Below, piece after piece: positions 18,252 through 26,608 of a stretch of 30,510 nucleotides of DNA. Position numbers and translations under genes: made by a program. Within the stretch, counting starts at the first letter, position 1, and every line of letters starts with the position of its first letter. The DNA is from Actinomycetes bacterium (GTDB lineage Bacteria; Actinomycetota; Thermoleophilia; Solirubrobacterales; 70-9): assembly GCA_023436605.1 (NCBI GenBank), contig JAEZIQ010000015.1:1-30510 (forward strand), given 5' to 3'. A model generated the notes under the pieces. That model saw only the letters and a program-made list of their open reading frames with translations, ran no database searches and was not told the origin of the DNA.

Positions 18252-19808
18252 ATGGAGAGTTCAGAGGTTTCTTCTCGTCCGGAGCCTGCCGTTCCCAACT
18301 CGGGAGAAGAACCCCACCTCAAGGCCGACGCGATCAGCTTCACCGACGGGCTCGCAATCGCCCTCGCCTCGACCGCCCCCGCCTACTCGCTGGCCGCGGT
18401 GATCGGCTCGATCGTCGTCCTGGTTGGCCTGCAGGCGCCAGCCGCCCTGCTGGTCGCATTCGTCCCCATGTTCTTCATCGCCGCCGCCTTCTATTACATG
18501 AACAAGGCCGACCAGGATTGCGGCACCAGCTTCTCCTGGGTGACCCGCGCGATCGGACCACAGTCCGGCTGGATGACCGGCTGGGCGATCTGCGTGACCG
18601 GCATCCTGGTGGTCGGCTCACTGGCCGACGTCGCCGTCTACAGCTTCTTCGACCTGATCGGAACCGACGGGCTGATGAACAGCACGGCCGCCGTGACCAC
18701 AGGTGCCGTGCTGCTCATGATCGTTATGACCGGCATCTGTGTCTGGGGCACCGAGATCTCGGCCAATCTGCAGAAGACCCTGATGGTGATCCAGATCGTG
18801 CCGCTTTTGCTCTTCGTCGTGGTCGCGCTGGTCAAGATCTACGCCGGCGACGCACCCGGTGCCTCGCTCGATCCGTCGCTTTCCTGGTTCAACCCGTTCC
18901 AGATCCCCGCCGCTGCCCTCTCCGGCTCGATGTTGCTGGCCGTTTTCATCTACTGGGGCTGGGAGAGTGCGGTCAACCTCAACGAGGAAACCGAAGGCGA
19001 CGCGGACAAGCCCGGTCTCGCGGGGGTGATCTCGACCGCGCTCCTGCTGATCACTTACCTCGGGGTCGCGACCGCGATCGTCGCCTGGGGCGGAGTTTCC
19101 GGAGCCGAACAGTTCGATGACGACGCCGCGATCCTCGCGACCTACGCGAAGGAGATCCTCGGCGGCACCCTCGGGCTGCTGGTCCTGCTCTCCGTGGTCG
19201 TCTCGGCCCTGGCTTCAACCCAGACCACGATCCTCCCCGCCTCGCGCACCTCGCTCTCGATGGCCAGGGCCGAAGCGATGCCCCATGCCCTCGGCGAGAT
19301 CTCGGGACGCTTTTTCACCCCGGTCGTTTCGACCGTGACGATCGGTGTCCTCGCGATCATCTGGTACCTCCCGTCGAAGCTGATCAGCGAGAACTTCCTT
19401 TTTGACTCGCTCTCGGCCCTCTCCCTGATGATCGCCTTCTATTACGCGATGACCGGCTTCGCCTGCGCCTTCTACTACCGCCGCGAACTCTTCAAGTCCG
19501 CGAAGAATCTGCTCTTCATCGGGGTCGCTCCGCTGGTCGGCGCTCTGCTGCTGAGCTACCTCTTCGTCAAGTCACTGATCGACTGGTCGGACCCGGCCAA
19601 CTCGTACACCGGGGCTTCCTGGTTCGGGTTCGCTCCCCCGGCCGTCATCGGGATCGGCTTCCTGCTGGTCGGCGTGATCCTGCTCTTCGCCTGGCGGTTC
19701 CATCAGGAAGAACCTTTCTTCAAGCGTCGCCGGGAGATTGCCGATCCGGACCTCCTGAACGGTAAGGCCGAGCCGGCCGCGGCGCTTTCCGGCAGCGATC
19801 CAGCCTGA
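18252..19808 (+). CDS. APC-family amino acid/polyamine permease
   Basis: A 518-residue integral membrane transporter with about 12 hydrophobic helices. It opens with a hydrophilic N-terminus and the APC signature ISFTDGLAIALASTAPAYSLAAVIGSI (helix 1 with its broken GxAxxAP-like region). YWGWESAVNLNEET resembles helix 6 of APC transporters. It likely imports an amino acid or polyamine by ion symport or exchange; the substrate cannot be fixed from sequence, but divergence from the aminotransferase-ald-patD operon suggests putrescine, GABA or a related amine. I chose ATG 18252. GTG 18186 with AGAGG at 18171-18175 is an alternative that adds 22 non-membrane residues. The open frame from 18117 begins inside the -35 element. 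Confidence 0.9.
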   Translation: MESSEVSSRPEPAVPNSGEEPHLKADAISFTDGLAIALASTAPAYSLAAVIGSIVVLVGLQAPAALLVAFVPMFFIAAAFYYMNKADQDCGTSFSWVTRAIGPQSGWMTGWAICVTGILVVGSLADVAVYSFFDLIGTDGLMNSTAAVTTGAVLLMIVMTGICVWGTEISANLQKTLMVIQIVPLLLFVVVALVKIYAGDAPGASLDPSLSWFNPFQIPAAALSGSMLLAVFIYWGWESAVNLNEETEGDADKPGLAGVISTALLLITYLGVATAIVAWGGVSGAEQFDDDAAILATYAKEILGGTLGLLVLLSVVVSALASTQTTILPASRTSLSMARAEAMPHALGEISGRFFTPVVSTVTIGVLAIIWYLPSKLISENFLFDSLSALSLMIAFYYAMTGFACAFYYRRELFKSAKNLLFIGVAPLVGALLLSYLFVKSLIDWSDPANSYTGASWFGFAPPAVIGIGFLLVGVILLFAWRFHQEEPFFKRRREIADPDLLNGKAEPAAALSGSDPA

Positions 19809-19859
19809 CCCTGCGGCGGGCCCGCGTGCCGGTTTACATAGCGCGACGACAGTGGCCCC

Positions 19860-19948
19860 TGCATTGGACAACGGGATTGCCAGCGCGTTTGCATTTGGAC
19901 AAAACGTGGTTGCGGAGGCCCCCGGGTTTCGCATACGGTTCAAACCGA
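19860..19948 (+). promoter_or_regulatory. probable control region of the pot operon with direct repeats
   Basis: TGCATTGGACAA (19860-19871) recurs as TGCATTTGGACAA (19890-19902), offset by 30 bases, about three helical turns. Downstream, CGGTT-CA-AACCG (19936-19947) is a 5-2-5 palindrome. TTGCGG (19910-19915) with CATACG (19932-19937) is a possible promoter. The whole region lies in the gap between the permease gene and potA. Repeats are plain in the sequence; regulator binding is inferred. Confidence 0.4.
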
Positions 19949-20004
19949 AGTCCCGGAGCAGATACCCGATAGCTCTGGATCTGTCCACCTGAGAGAGGGG
20001 TTTG

Positions 20005-21228
20005 ATGGAAGGCTCGCCAGATCTACCGCCGACCGATCCGAGTTCGGATCAGCCGGAGGACGCAGCCGGGAAAACCGCGGGATCTGGGAGCGGAGGAGTT
20101 CGCCTAGAGGGAGTCACCAAACGGTTCGGTGATTTCACGGCGGTACGGGAGATGGATCTCGACATCGCTGACGGTGAGTTCTTCACCATGCTCGGCCCCT
20201 CGGGTTGCGGCAAGACGACGACCCTGCGGATGATCGCCGGCTTCGAGCAGCCGACCACCGGCCAGGTGCTGATCGACGGCACCGACGTCGCCGGGCTACC
20301 CGCATACAAGCGGCCGACCAACACCGTCTTCCAGTCTTACGCCCTTTTCCCGCACATGACCCTTGAGGAGAACGTCGGCTTCGGTCTCAAACGCAAGAAA
20401 GTGCCGAAGGCGGAGATCAAGCAGCGGGTCGCAGCGGAACTCGAACGGGTCGGCCTGAGCCGCGAAGCGAAGCGCAAGCCGAGCCAGCTTTCCGGAGGCC
20501 AGCAACAGCGCGTCGCCCTCGCCAGGGCGCTGGTCAACCTGCCCAAGGTTCTCCTGCTCGACGAACCGCTGGGCGCCCTCGACCTGAAACTGCGCAAAGG
20601 CCTCCAGGTCCAGCTCAAGCAGATCCAGCGCGACGTCGGGATCACCTTCGTATACGTGACCCACGATCAGGAAGAAGCGCTGACCATGAGCGACCGGATC
20701 GCGGTCATGAACGAAGGACGGATCGAGCAGTGCGCCGATCCGGAATCGGTCTACGACCGGCCTTCCACGACTTTTGTCGCCGGCTTCATCGGCGTTTCGA
20801 ACCTGATGCCGGCCGTCGCGACAAGCTCGAGCCAGGTCGACCTGGTCAACGGACCTTCGGTCAGCACCCCGGATGCGGCGAGGTTCTCCAGCGGCGAGAA
20901 GTGTTTCGCGGTCGTCCGGCCCGAGAAGCTGACCGTCTCACTGCCCGAGAACGCTCCCGGTGACCAGCCCGGGGTCGACGGGATCGTTGAAAGCTCGCTT
21001 TACCTCGGCACCTCCACCCAGATGGCGATCCGCATCACCGACGAGGTGAAGATGACCGTGCTCGTTCCAAATGCGTCCGAAGACGCCAGGCAGCACCTGC
21101 CCGGCGGCGGTGCGAAGGTCCGCCTCAATTGGCTGCCCGAGCACATGCACCTGGTCGCCGAGTCCCCCGCGGACCAGGCTGCCGCTGACCAAACGCCCAC
21201 CGAAACCGTCACTGAAGGAGTGAACTGA
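20005..21228 (+). CDS. potA: polyamine ABC transporter ATP-binding protein
   Basis: A 407-residue ATPase energising the PotBC permease at the inner face of the membrane. After a 30-residue acidic extension it has Walker A GPSGCGKTT (64-72), Q-loop Q110, signature LSGGQ (162-166), Walker B LLLDEP with E187, and switch H220 (THDQEEA). A TOBE-like C-terminal region follows (VVRPEKL, residues near 310). This layout is typical of PotA rather than of short amino acid transporter ATPases. ATG 20005 is preferred to the adjacent TTG 20002; GAGAGGGG precedes it. Its stop overlaps the potD ATG (TGATG). Spermidine versus putrescine preference cannot be told from the ATPase. Confidence 0.93.
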   Translation: MEGSPDLPPTDPSSDQPEDAAGKTAGSGSGGVRLEGVTKRFGDFTAVREMDLDIADGEFFTMLGPSGCGKTTTLRMIAGFEQPTTGQVLIDGTDVAGLPAYKRPTNTVFQSYALFPHMTLEENVGFGLKRKKVPKAEIKQRVAAELERVGLSREAKRKPSQLSGGQQQRVALARALVNLPKVLLLDEPLGALDLKLRKGLQVQLKQIQRDVGITFVYVTHDQEEALTMSDRIAVMNEGRIEQCADPESVYDRPSTTFVAGFIGVSNLMPAVATSSSQVDLVNGPSVSTPDAARFSSGEKCFAVVRPEKLTVSLPENAPGDQPGVDGIVESSLYLGTSTQMAIRITDEVKMTVLVPNASEDARQHLPGGGAKVRLNWLPEHMHLVAESPADQAAADQTPTETVTEGVN

Positions 21229-22388
21229 TGAGCCTCACCAAACTGAAAAAGACCCGACTTCTGGTCGTGGCTGTCCTGGCCCTTGCGGCCTCCATGGTCC
21301 TGGTCGCCTGCGGCGGCGGAGGAGGCGGAGGACTCAGTGGTTCCGACAACTCGGATGTGACGACCGCCGAGGGCGGCGACCCGCAGGGTTCGCTGAAGAT
21401 CTCGAACTGGCCCCTTTACATCGACGGCCAGACGATCAAGAACTTCCAGAAGGAAACCGGGATCAAGACGACTTACACCGAAGACGTCAACTCGAACACC
21501 GACTTCTTCGGCAAGATGCAGCCGCTGCTCAGCACCGGCGATTCCGGTGGTCGCGACATCATCATCGTGACCGACTGGATGGCCGAGAAGATGTACAAGC
21601 TCGGCTACATCCAGAATCTCGACAAGTCGAAGATCCCGAATGTCGAGAACAATCTGATCCCCGCTCTGCGCAGCCCGAACTGGGATTCGGAACGTCAGTT
21701 CTCGGTGCCGTGGCAGTCCGGCATGACCGGCCTCGTGGTCCGCACCGACCTCGCCCCGGACGTCAAGTCGATCAATGACCTGTGGGAGCCGCAGTACAAG
21801 GGCAAGGTCACCGTGCTCGACGAGATGCGCGACACCATCCCGCTGATGATGGCCGCCGACGGGATCGACCCGACCGAGGCCACGACCGACGACTGGATGA
21901 CCACGATCAACAAGTTCGGCGACCTGGTCTCCAGCGGCCAGATCCGACGCGTGACCGGCAACGATTACGTCCAGGACATGGCGAACGGCAACGTGGTCGC
22001 GGCAATCGGTTGGTCAGGCGATGCGATCCAGGCCCAGGCCGACAACCCGAACATCAACTACGTCCAGCCCGAGCAGGGTTGTTCGCTCTGGTCGGACAAC
22101 ATGCTGATCCCGGTCGGCGCCCCGAATCCGGCTGCCGCCTACAAGTTCATGGACTACGTCTACGAGCCTGAGGTCCAGGCCAAGATCACCGAGTACGTGA
22201 ACTACATCAGCCCGGTCGAAGGCGTCAAGCAGATCCTCGAGAAGAAGGATCCCAAGCTCGCCAACAACGAGTTGATCTTCCCTTCGGAAGAGTTCACCAA
22301 GAACTGCTTCGCCCAGGTCTCGCCGCCCGGTGACGAAGCGGAAGTCCAGGAAGTCGAGCAGGCGTTCGAGGACGCGAAGCTCGGCTAG
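21228..22388 (+). CDS. potD: polyamine ABC transporter substrate-binding lipoprotein
   Basis: A 386-residue extracellular binding protein anchored by a lipid on C28 (lipobox LVAC) and followed by a Gly-rich linker. It belongs to the PotD/PotF family: NWPLYID (W61, Y64), GGRDIIIVTDWM, DEMRDTIPLMM with acidic residues where PotD binds the amine, and GWSGDA late in the protein, matching the Trp/Asp pair of the polyamine site. It would capture putrescine or spermidine outside the cell and deliver it to PotBC. It is second in the operon, overlapping potA by one base, and is followed by a 68-base gap containing a strong hairpin. Confidence 0.93.
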   Translation: MSLTKLKKTRLLVVAVLALAASMVLVACGGGGGGGLSGSDNSDVTTAEGGDPQGSLKISNWPLYIDGQTIKNFQKETGIKTTYTEDVNSNTDFFGKMQPLLSTGDSGGRDIIIVTDWMAEKMYKLGYIQNLDKSKIPNVENNLIPALRSPNWDSERQFSVPWQSGMTGLVVRTDLAPDVKSINDLWEPQYKGKVTVLDEMRDTIPLMMAADGIDPTEATTDDWMTTINKFGDLVSSGQIRRVTGNDYVQDMANGNVVAAIGWSGDAIQAQADNPNINYVQPEQGCSLWSDNMLIPVGAPNPAAAYKFMDYVYEPEVQAKITEYVNYISPVEGVKQILEKKDPKLANNELIFPSEEFTKNCFAQVSPPGDEAEVQEVEQAFEDAKLG

Positions 22389-22417
22389 CCCGGCAACGGT
22401 TACTGAAACCACGGGGA

Positions 22418-22478
22418 AGCGCTGACGGAGAGACATCGAAAGTTGAGAGACCACCGGTGACATCTCTCCGTCAGCGCT
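22418..22478 (+). promoter_or_regulatory. 16-bp hairpin spanning the potB translation start
   Basis: AGCGCTGACGGAGAGA (22418-22433) is perfectly complementary to 22463-22478. The 29-nt loop contains the potB GTG (22457) and the GAGAG that may be its Shine-Dalgarno, and the 3' arm is potB codons 3-8. It could hold the start open in a loop, slow initiation, or protect the upstream potD mRNA end so that binding protein exceeds permease (inference). Confidence 0.65.
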
Positions 22479-23326
22479 CCATCCCCTACTGGCTGCTCGC
22501 CCCGGGCCTGCTCTGGCTGGTCATCTTCTTCGTGGTGCCCATGTACTACATGGGCGAGCTCTCGCTGAAGACCGGTACCGTCCAGACCGGCTATGAGCTG
22601 ACCTGGGCCTTCAGCAATTACTCGGATGCGATCTCCCAGTACAGCGAGCAGTTCATTCGGTCCTTCTGGTACGCCGGGGTGGCCACCTTCTTCTGCCTGC
22701 TGATCGGGTATCCGCTCGCCTACGCAATCGCCTTCAAGGCGGGACGCTGGAAAAACCTGATGCTGTTCGCGGTGGTGGCCCCGTTCTTCACCACCTACCT
22801 GATCCGGACCATCGCCTGGAAGACCATCCTCGACGACTCCAGCCCGGTGGTCAGCTTCCTCAAGACGATCCACCTCGTGCCCCAGGACGGCCGGGTCCTC
22901 GCGACCTCTGCCGCGGTTATCGCCGGGCTGACCTACAACTTCCTGCCCTTCATGGTGCTGCCGCTTTTCGCCGCGCTCGAGCGGCTCGACCGGCGCCTGC
23001 TCGAAGCCGGCAAGGACCTCTACGCCTCGACCTTCCAGACCTTCTGGCGGATCACGCTGCCGCTGACCATGCCGGGCATCGTCGCCGGCGTCCTACTGAC
23101 CTTCATCCCGGCCGCCGGTGACTACGTCAACGCGACCTTCCTCGGCGGCACCAGCCAGTCGATGATCGGCAACGTGATCCAGTCCAAGTACCTGGTCGTC
23201 ACCGACTACTCGGAAGCGGCCGCGCTTTCGTTCACCCTGATGGCGATCATCCTGGTCGCCCTGATCGTCTACATCAAGTTCGCCGGTACATCCGCCCTGA
23301 TGGGTGACGAGGAGGAAGCCCGATGA
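22457..23326 (+). CDS. potB: polyamine ABC transporter permease, PotB type
   Basis: A 289-residue inner-membrane subunit with about six hydrophobic helices. It starts SIPYWLLAPGLLWLVIFFVVPMYYM, typical of PotB/PotH. The cytoplasmic EAA loop that contacts the ATPase reads EAGKDLYASTFQTFWRITLPLTMPG. It pairs with the downstream PotC subunit to form the polyamine channel. GTG 22457 lies in the loop of the hairpin described at 22418-22478, and the stop overlaps the next gene by four bases (ATGA). Confidence 0.92.
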   Translation: MTSLRQRSIPYWLLAPGLLWLVIFFVVPMYYMGELSLKTGTVQTGYELTWAFSNYSDAISQYSEQFIRSFWYAGVATFFCLLIGYPLAYAIAFKAGRWKNLMLFAVVAPFFTTYLIRTIAWKTILDDSSPVVSFLKTIHLVPQDGRVLATSAAVIAGLTYNFLPFMVLPLFAALERLDRRLLEAGKDLYASTFQTFWRITLPLTMPGIVAGVLLTFIPAAGDYVNATFLGGTSQSMIGNVIQSKYLVVTDYSEAAALSFTLMAIILVALIVYIKFAGTSALMGDEEEAR

Positions 23327-24174
23327 AGGCCTGGACCTGGCTCAAGGAACACGCGGTCCTGATCGTCGGTCTGATCGCGATCGCCTACATGCTGGTCCCG
23401 ATCCTGGTGATCGCGGTCTTCTCCTTCAACGACCCGGCCGGCAAGTACAACTTCGAGTGGGTCGGCTTCACGACCGAGTACTGGACCAAGCCCTTCGCGG
23501 TCACCGAGCTGACCGATTCGCTTCTGACCAGCATCCGGCTCGCCGCCCTGACTTCGATCGGTGCGACCACGCTCGGCACGCTGCTGGCGATCGCCCTGGT
23601 CCGCTACCAGTTCCTCGGTCGCCGGGCCGCAAACCTGTTGATCGTCATTCCGATGGCCACCCCGGAAGTCGTGATCGGCGCCTCGCTGCTCTCCTTCTTC
23701 CTCACTCTCAACGTCTTCGAGCTCGGCTTCCAGACGCTCCTGATCGCCCACATCATGTTCTCGGTCAGTTTCGTGGTGATCGTGGTCCGGTCCCGGTTGA
23801 TCGGGTTCGACCGGCGACTTGAAGAAGCTGCCGCCGACCTTGGCGCGGGCGCCTTCACCACCTTCCGCAAGATCACCCTGCCCCTGATCGCCCCTGGCGT
23901 CGTCTCGGCAGCCTTCCTTGCTTTCGCGCTTTCGATCGACGACTTCGTGATCTCGAACTTCAACTCGGGGTCGACCGTGACCTTCCCGCTCTACATCTTC
24001 GGCGCCAACCAGCGCGGGATCCCGGTCCAGGTCAACGTGATCGCCACGATGCTTTTCGCGATCACCGTGATCGCGATGATGGCGGTGATCATCCAGCAGA
24101 AGCGGGCCGAGAAGGCGGCGGCGATGCGGCCGGAAGAAGTGGCCAACAAGCCGGCCGTCTCCCTCCCCGTCTGA
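23323..24174 (+). CDS. potC: polyamine ABC transporter permease, PotC type
   Basis: A 283-residue membrane subunit with about six helices. Features of PotC/PotI are the YMLVPILVIAVFSFNDP segment after helix 1 and the EAA loop EAAADLGAGAFTTFRKITLPLIAPG. FALSIDDFVISNF is another PotC hallmark. The C-terminus is short, polar and Ala-rich. It overlaps potB by four bases, ensuring coupled translation, and is the last transporter gene before the hairpin-rich gap. Confidence 0.92.
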   Translation: MKAWTWLKEHAVLIVGLIAIAYMLVPILVIAVFSFNDPAGKYNFEWVGFTTEYWTKPFAVTELTDSLLTSIRLAALTSIGATTLGTLLAIALVRYQFLGRRAANLLIVIPMATPEVVIGASLLSFFLTLNVFELGFQTLLIAHIMFSVSFVVIVVRSRLIGFDRRLEEAAADLGAGAFTTFRKITLPLIAPGVVSAAFLAFALSIDDFVISNFNSGSTVTFPLYIFGANQRGIPVQVNVIATMLFAITVIAMMAVIIQQKRAEKAAAMRPEEVANKPAVSLPV

Positions 24175-24512
24175 CCACCAACGTTTGAGGTACCGCCGTG
24201 GGGTCGGGAGCACGTCCCCGGGAAGCGGCAAACACCTCGGTCGGCATTCAGCCTCCCTCCGCCTGAGTATCCCGGAGACGTGCTCCCGACCCCACGGCTA
24301 CCCGAACCCTGCCTGACCCTGTGGTGAAGCAGATTTGCGACCAAATCGGTCGGAGAGCTGCTTCACCGCCCCTGAGGCTTCGAAGGTAGAGCCCGATCAT
24401 CCATCTATCGATGTCGTGATCGGGCGGGTTGCTCTGGGAGGGCGGGTCGGACCCCGCCCAACTTACTCATGTTGCGGAGCGAAGCTCGCCGACTGCAGTT
24501 AGTTTTTCCGCC
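24175..24512. other. 338-base intergenic region filled with inverted repeats
   Basis: No ORF is credible here. Four independent inverted repeats follow in series: 24189-24302 (listed separately); GGTGAAGCAG/CTGCTTCACC at 24323-24332 and 24358-24367; GCCCGATCA/TGATCGGGC at 24391-24399 and 24417-24425; and GGGCGGG/CCCGCCC at 24440-24446 and 24453-24459. Their arm sequences differ, so they are not copies of one repeat. The first or second may end the pot transcript. Confidence 0.7.
24189..24302. repeat. very long inverted repeat (perfect 22-bp arms)
   Basis: Positions 24195-24216 and 24277-24298 are perfectly complementary over 22 bases. GGTA/TACC (24189-24192/24299-24302) extend the stem across a 2-nt bulge, and CCGGGA/TCCCGG (24218-24223/24270-24275) extend it inward past one mismatch, about 32 pairs in all. 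It starts 14 bases after the potC stop. It is far longer than an ordinary terminator; no target-site duplication or known IS end was recognised. Confidence 0.8.
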
Positions 24513-25979
24513 ATGGGATACGAGACGCGGTTGCTTGTTGGTGGAGAGTTCGTCGAGGGCGAGGGGGCTTCGATCGAGGTCGAGAATCCGGCTACCGAAG
24601 AGATCGTGGCGACGGTCGGTTCGGCATCCCTGGAGCAGCTCGACCTGGCGGTGAAGGCTGCGACCGAGGCGAAATCGTCCTGGGGTCTGATGCCGGCGGT
24701 CGACCGGGCGCCGCTCCTCCACGCGATCGCGACCGCGTTGCGGGAGAAGACCGGCGAGCTCGCCCTGTTGATGACCACCGAGATCGGCCGGCCCCTCTCC
24801 GAGTCAGCCGACGAGGTCGAGTGGTGTGCCGCCTGCTTCGATTACTACGCCGAGGTTGCGCGTTCCGAGATCGGTCGCGTCATTCCCCCGATCGAGGCCT
24901 CGCAGTTCTCGGTCGTGGTCAAGGAGCCACACGGCGTGGTCGGCTGCATCGTCCCCTGGAACTTCCCGCTGTTGCTGCTGGTCTGGAAGGTCGCGCCCGC
25001 GCTGGCTGCCGGCAACACCATCGTCGCCAAACCTTCCGAGCTCACCCCGCTATCGACCCTGGCGATCGCCGAAGTCTTCTCGGATCTGCCGCCCGGCACG
25101 GTGAACCTGCTGGCCGGAGCCGGGGAGGTCGGCGCCGGGATCGCCGAACACCCCGGGATCGACTGCGTAGCCTTCACCGGCTCGGTCGCGACCGGCCAGA
25201 AGGTCGGCGTGGCCGCCGCGGCGCGGAACGCCCGGGTCAATCTGGAAATGGGCGGCAAGGACCCGTTCATCGTCTGTGACGACATCGGCGCCGAAGGACT
25301 TCAGGTCGCCGCCGAGGGAGGTGCCTGGGCTGCTTACCTCAACGCCGGCCAGGTCTGCACCTCGTCCGAGCGTTTCTACGTCATGGAATCGGTCTTCGAC
25401 GATTACGTGAACGCCTTCGTCGAACATACGAAGAAGCTCGTGATCGGTGATCCGCTCGAGGCCGGAACCGACCTGGGACCGATGGTCTCGGGCCCCCAGC
25501 GGGCCAAGGCCCTGGGCCAGGTCGAAGCCGCCGTGGCCGCCGGGGCCGAGCTACTGACCGGCGGCGGCAACGCCGGCTTCGAGAAAGGTCACTACCTCGA
25601 GCCGTGTGTGTTGACGGGAGTGCCCGCCCAGGCCGATCTGCTGCGGGAGGAAACCTTCGGCCCGGTTGCGCCCATCGTGCCGGTCAGGGATCTCGACGAG
25701 GCGATCAGCCTGGCCAACGGCCTGGACTTCGGCCTCGGGGCGAACATCTACACCCGCGACCTGAAACGTGCGATCCGCTGCGTCAAGGAAGTGCGGGCAG
25801 GCTCGGTCTGGATCAACGACCCGCTGACCGACAACGATGCCGGGCCGTTCGGCGGCTTCAAGAACTCAGGGATCGGACGGGAACTCGGTACCGAGGGACT
25901 TGACGCTTTCCGGGAGGCCAAGCACGCTCACATCGACACCGAGATCGAAATCAAGGACTGGTGGTACCCCTACGGCTGA
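24513..25979 (+). CDS. aldehyde dehydrogenase, possibly for an amine-derived aldehyde
   Basis: A 488-residue NAD(P)-dependent aldehyde dehydrogenase with E245 (NLEMGGKDP), nucleophile C282 (NAGQVCTSSERFYV) and the cofactor loop FTGSVATG. Sequence style (DFGLGANIYTRD, GGFKNSGIGRELG, terminal IKDWWYPYG) is nearer betaine-aldehyde/omega-amino-aldehyde enzymes than succinate-semialdehyde dehydrogenase, but I cannot fix the substrate. Position after the pot operon suggests a role in polyamine breakdown, perhaps for spermidine-derived aldehydes or succinate semialdehyde. ATG 24513 lacks a Shine-Dalgarno; TAGTTT at 24500-24505 seven bases upstream suggests a leaderless mRNA. Confidence 0.9.
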   Translation: MGYETRLLVGGEFVEGEGASIEVENPATEEIVATVGSASLEQLDLAVKAATEAKSSWGLMPAVDRAPLLHAIATALREKTGELALLMTTEIGRPLSESADEVEWCAACFDYYAEVARSEIGRVIPPIEASQFSVVVKEPHGVVGCIVPWNFPLLLLVWKVAPALAAGNTIVAKPSELTPLSTLAIAEVFSDLPPGTVNLLAGAGEVGAGIAEHPGIDCVAFTGSVATGQKVGVAAAARNARVNLEMGGKDPFIVCDDIGAEGLQVAAEGGAWAAYLNAGQVCTSSERFYVMESVFDDYVNAFVEHTKKLVIGDPLEAGTDLGPMVSGPQRAKALGQVEAAVAAGAELLTGGGNAGFEKGHYLEPCVLTGVPAQADLLREETFGPVAPIVPVRDLDEAISLANGLDFGLGANIYTRDLKRAIRCVKEVRAGSVWINDPLTDNDAGPFGGFKNSGIGRELGTEGLDAFREAKHAHIDTEIEIKDWWYPYG

Positions 25980-25993
25980 GCCGCAGGGGCACC
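25963..25993 (+). terminator. hairpin over the aldehyde dehydrogenase stop codon
   Basis: Two 14-base arms around the TGA stop (25963-25976 and 25980-25993) pair at 12 of 14 positions with two A-C mismatches. No T-run follows. It separates this gene from the convergent lipoprotein gene and may help end transcription. Confidence 0.4.
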
Positions 25994-26012
25994 GACAGAT
26001 CCATGGGAGAGG

Positions 26013-26513
26013 CTAGACCTCTTCCCCGTCCTTGTTCACGCAGTCGGTGAGACCGGCTTCTTCGGCCAGGGCGTCCGACTCGGCGTCAATGGATTCGCTC
26101 TCGGAGACTGCGGCCTGAAGCGCCTCGCCGTCGTCGGCACGAATGGCCTCCGCCGCCTCGAGGGTGAGATCAGTCGTTTCACGACCCAGGGCGATGAACT
26201 CGTCCATGGTGTCCTGAGTGTCCGCCGGTACTTCGAGGGCTTCCATCTCGTCGAGGGCACCAGTCATGAGCTCGGCCTGTTCCTCAAAGATGCCGGCCCC
26301 GGCCTCGAGATTTCCGTTCTCGATCGCAGCCGTGAAATCGGCTTCCATGGTCTTCGACTGCTTGTCGAAATCGGCGCAGATCGCGTTGGCGCTGGCGACG
26401 AAGTCGCCGTCGTCTGATTCCGAATCTCCACCGCAGCCGACCACGAGGGCGGCACCGGTGAAGAGCACTGCTCCGAGCATCGCAAGGCGCCCGGTCTTGA
26501 ACTTCACGGTCAT
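26013..26513 (-). CDS. small Asp/Glu-rich lipoprotein
   Basis: A 166-residue lipoprotein: basic start, hydrophobic segment and lipobox VVGC with the lipidated Cys at 27. ATG 26513 is chosen because GGAAG lies about eight bases upstream and the signal starts cleanly; the frame extends upstream without signal character. The mature part is strongly acidic and predicted mostly helical, with two conserved Cys (NAICADFDKQ near its start, LTDCVN at its end) that could form a disulfide. It is a paralogue of the next gene upstream. I recognise no catalytic motif; a cell-surface helical bundle is all that can be inferred. Confidence 0.8.
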   Translation of the reverse strand: MTVKFKTGRLAMLGAVLFTGAALVVGCGGDSESDDGDFVASANAICADFDKQSKTMEADFTAAIENGNLEAGAGIFEEQAELMTGALDEMEALEVPADTQDTMDEFIALGRETTDLTLEAAEAIRADDGEALQAAVSESESIDAESDALAEEAGLTDCVNKDGEEV

Positions 26514-26608
26514 GCTTTCTACTTCCATTCGGGTTGAGGGGGTAGCCACCCTACCCGGATGGCCTTGCCCTGTGCAGTCGTTCAAACCCGCAGCCGGCGC
26601 GGAAAACC

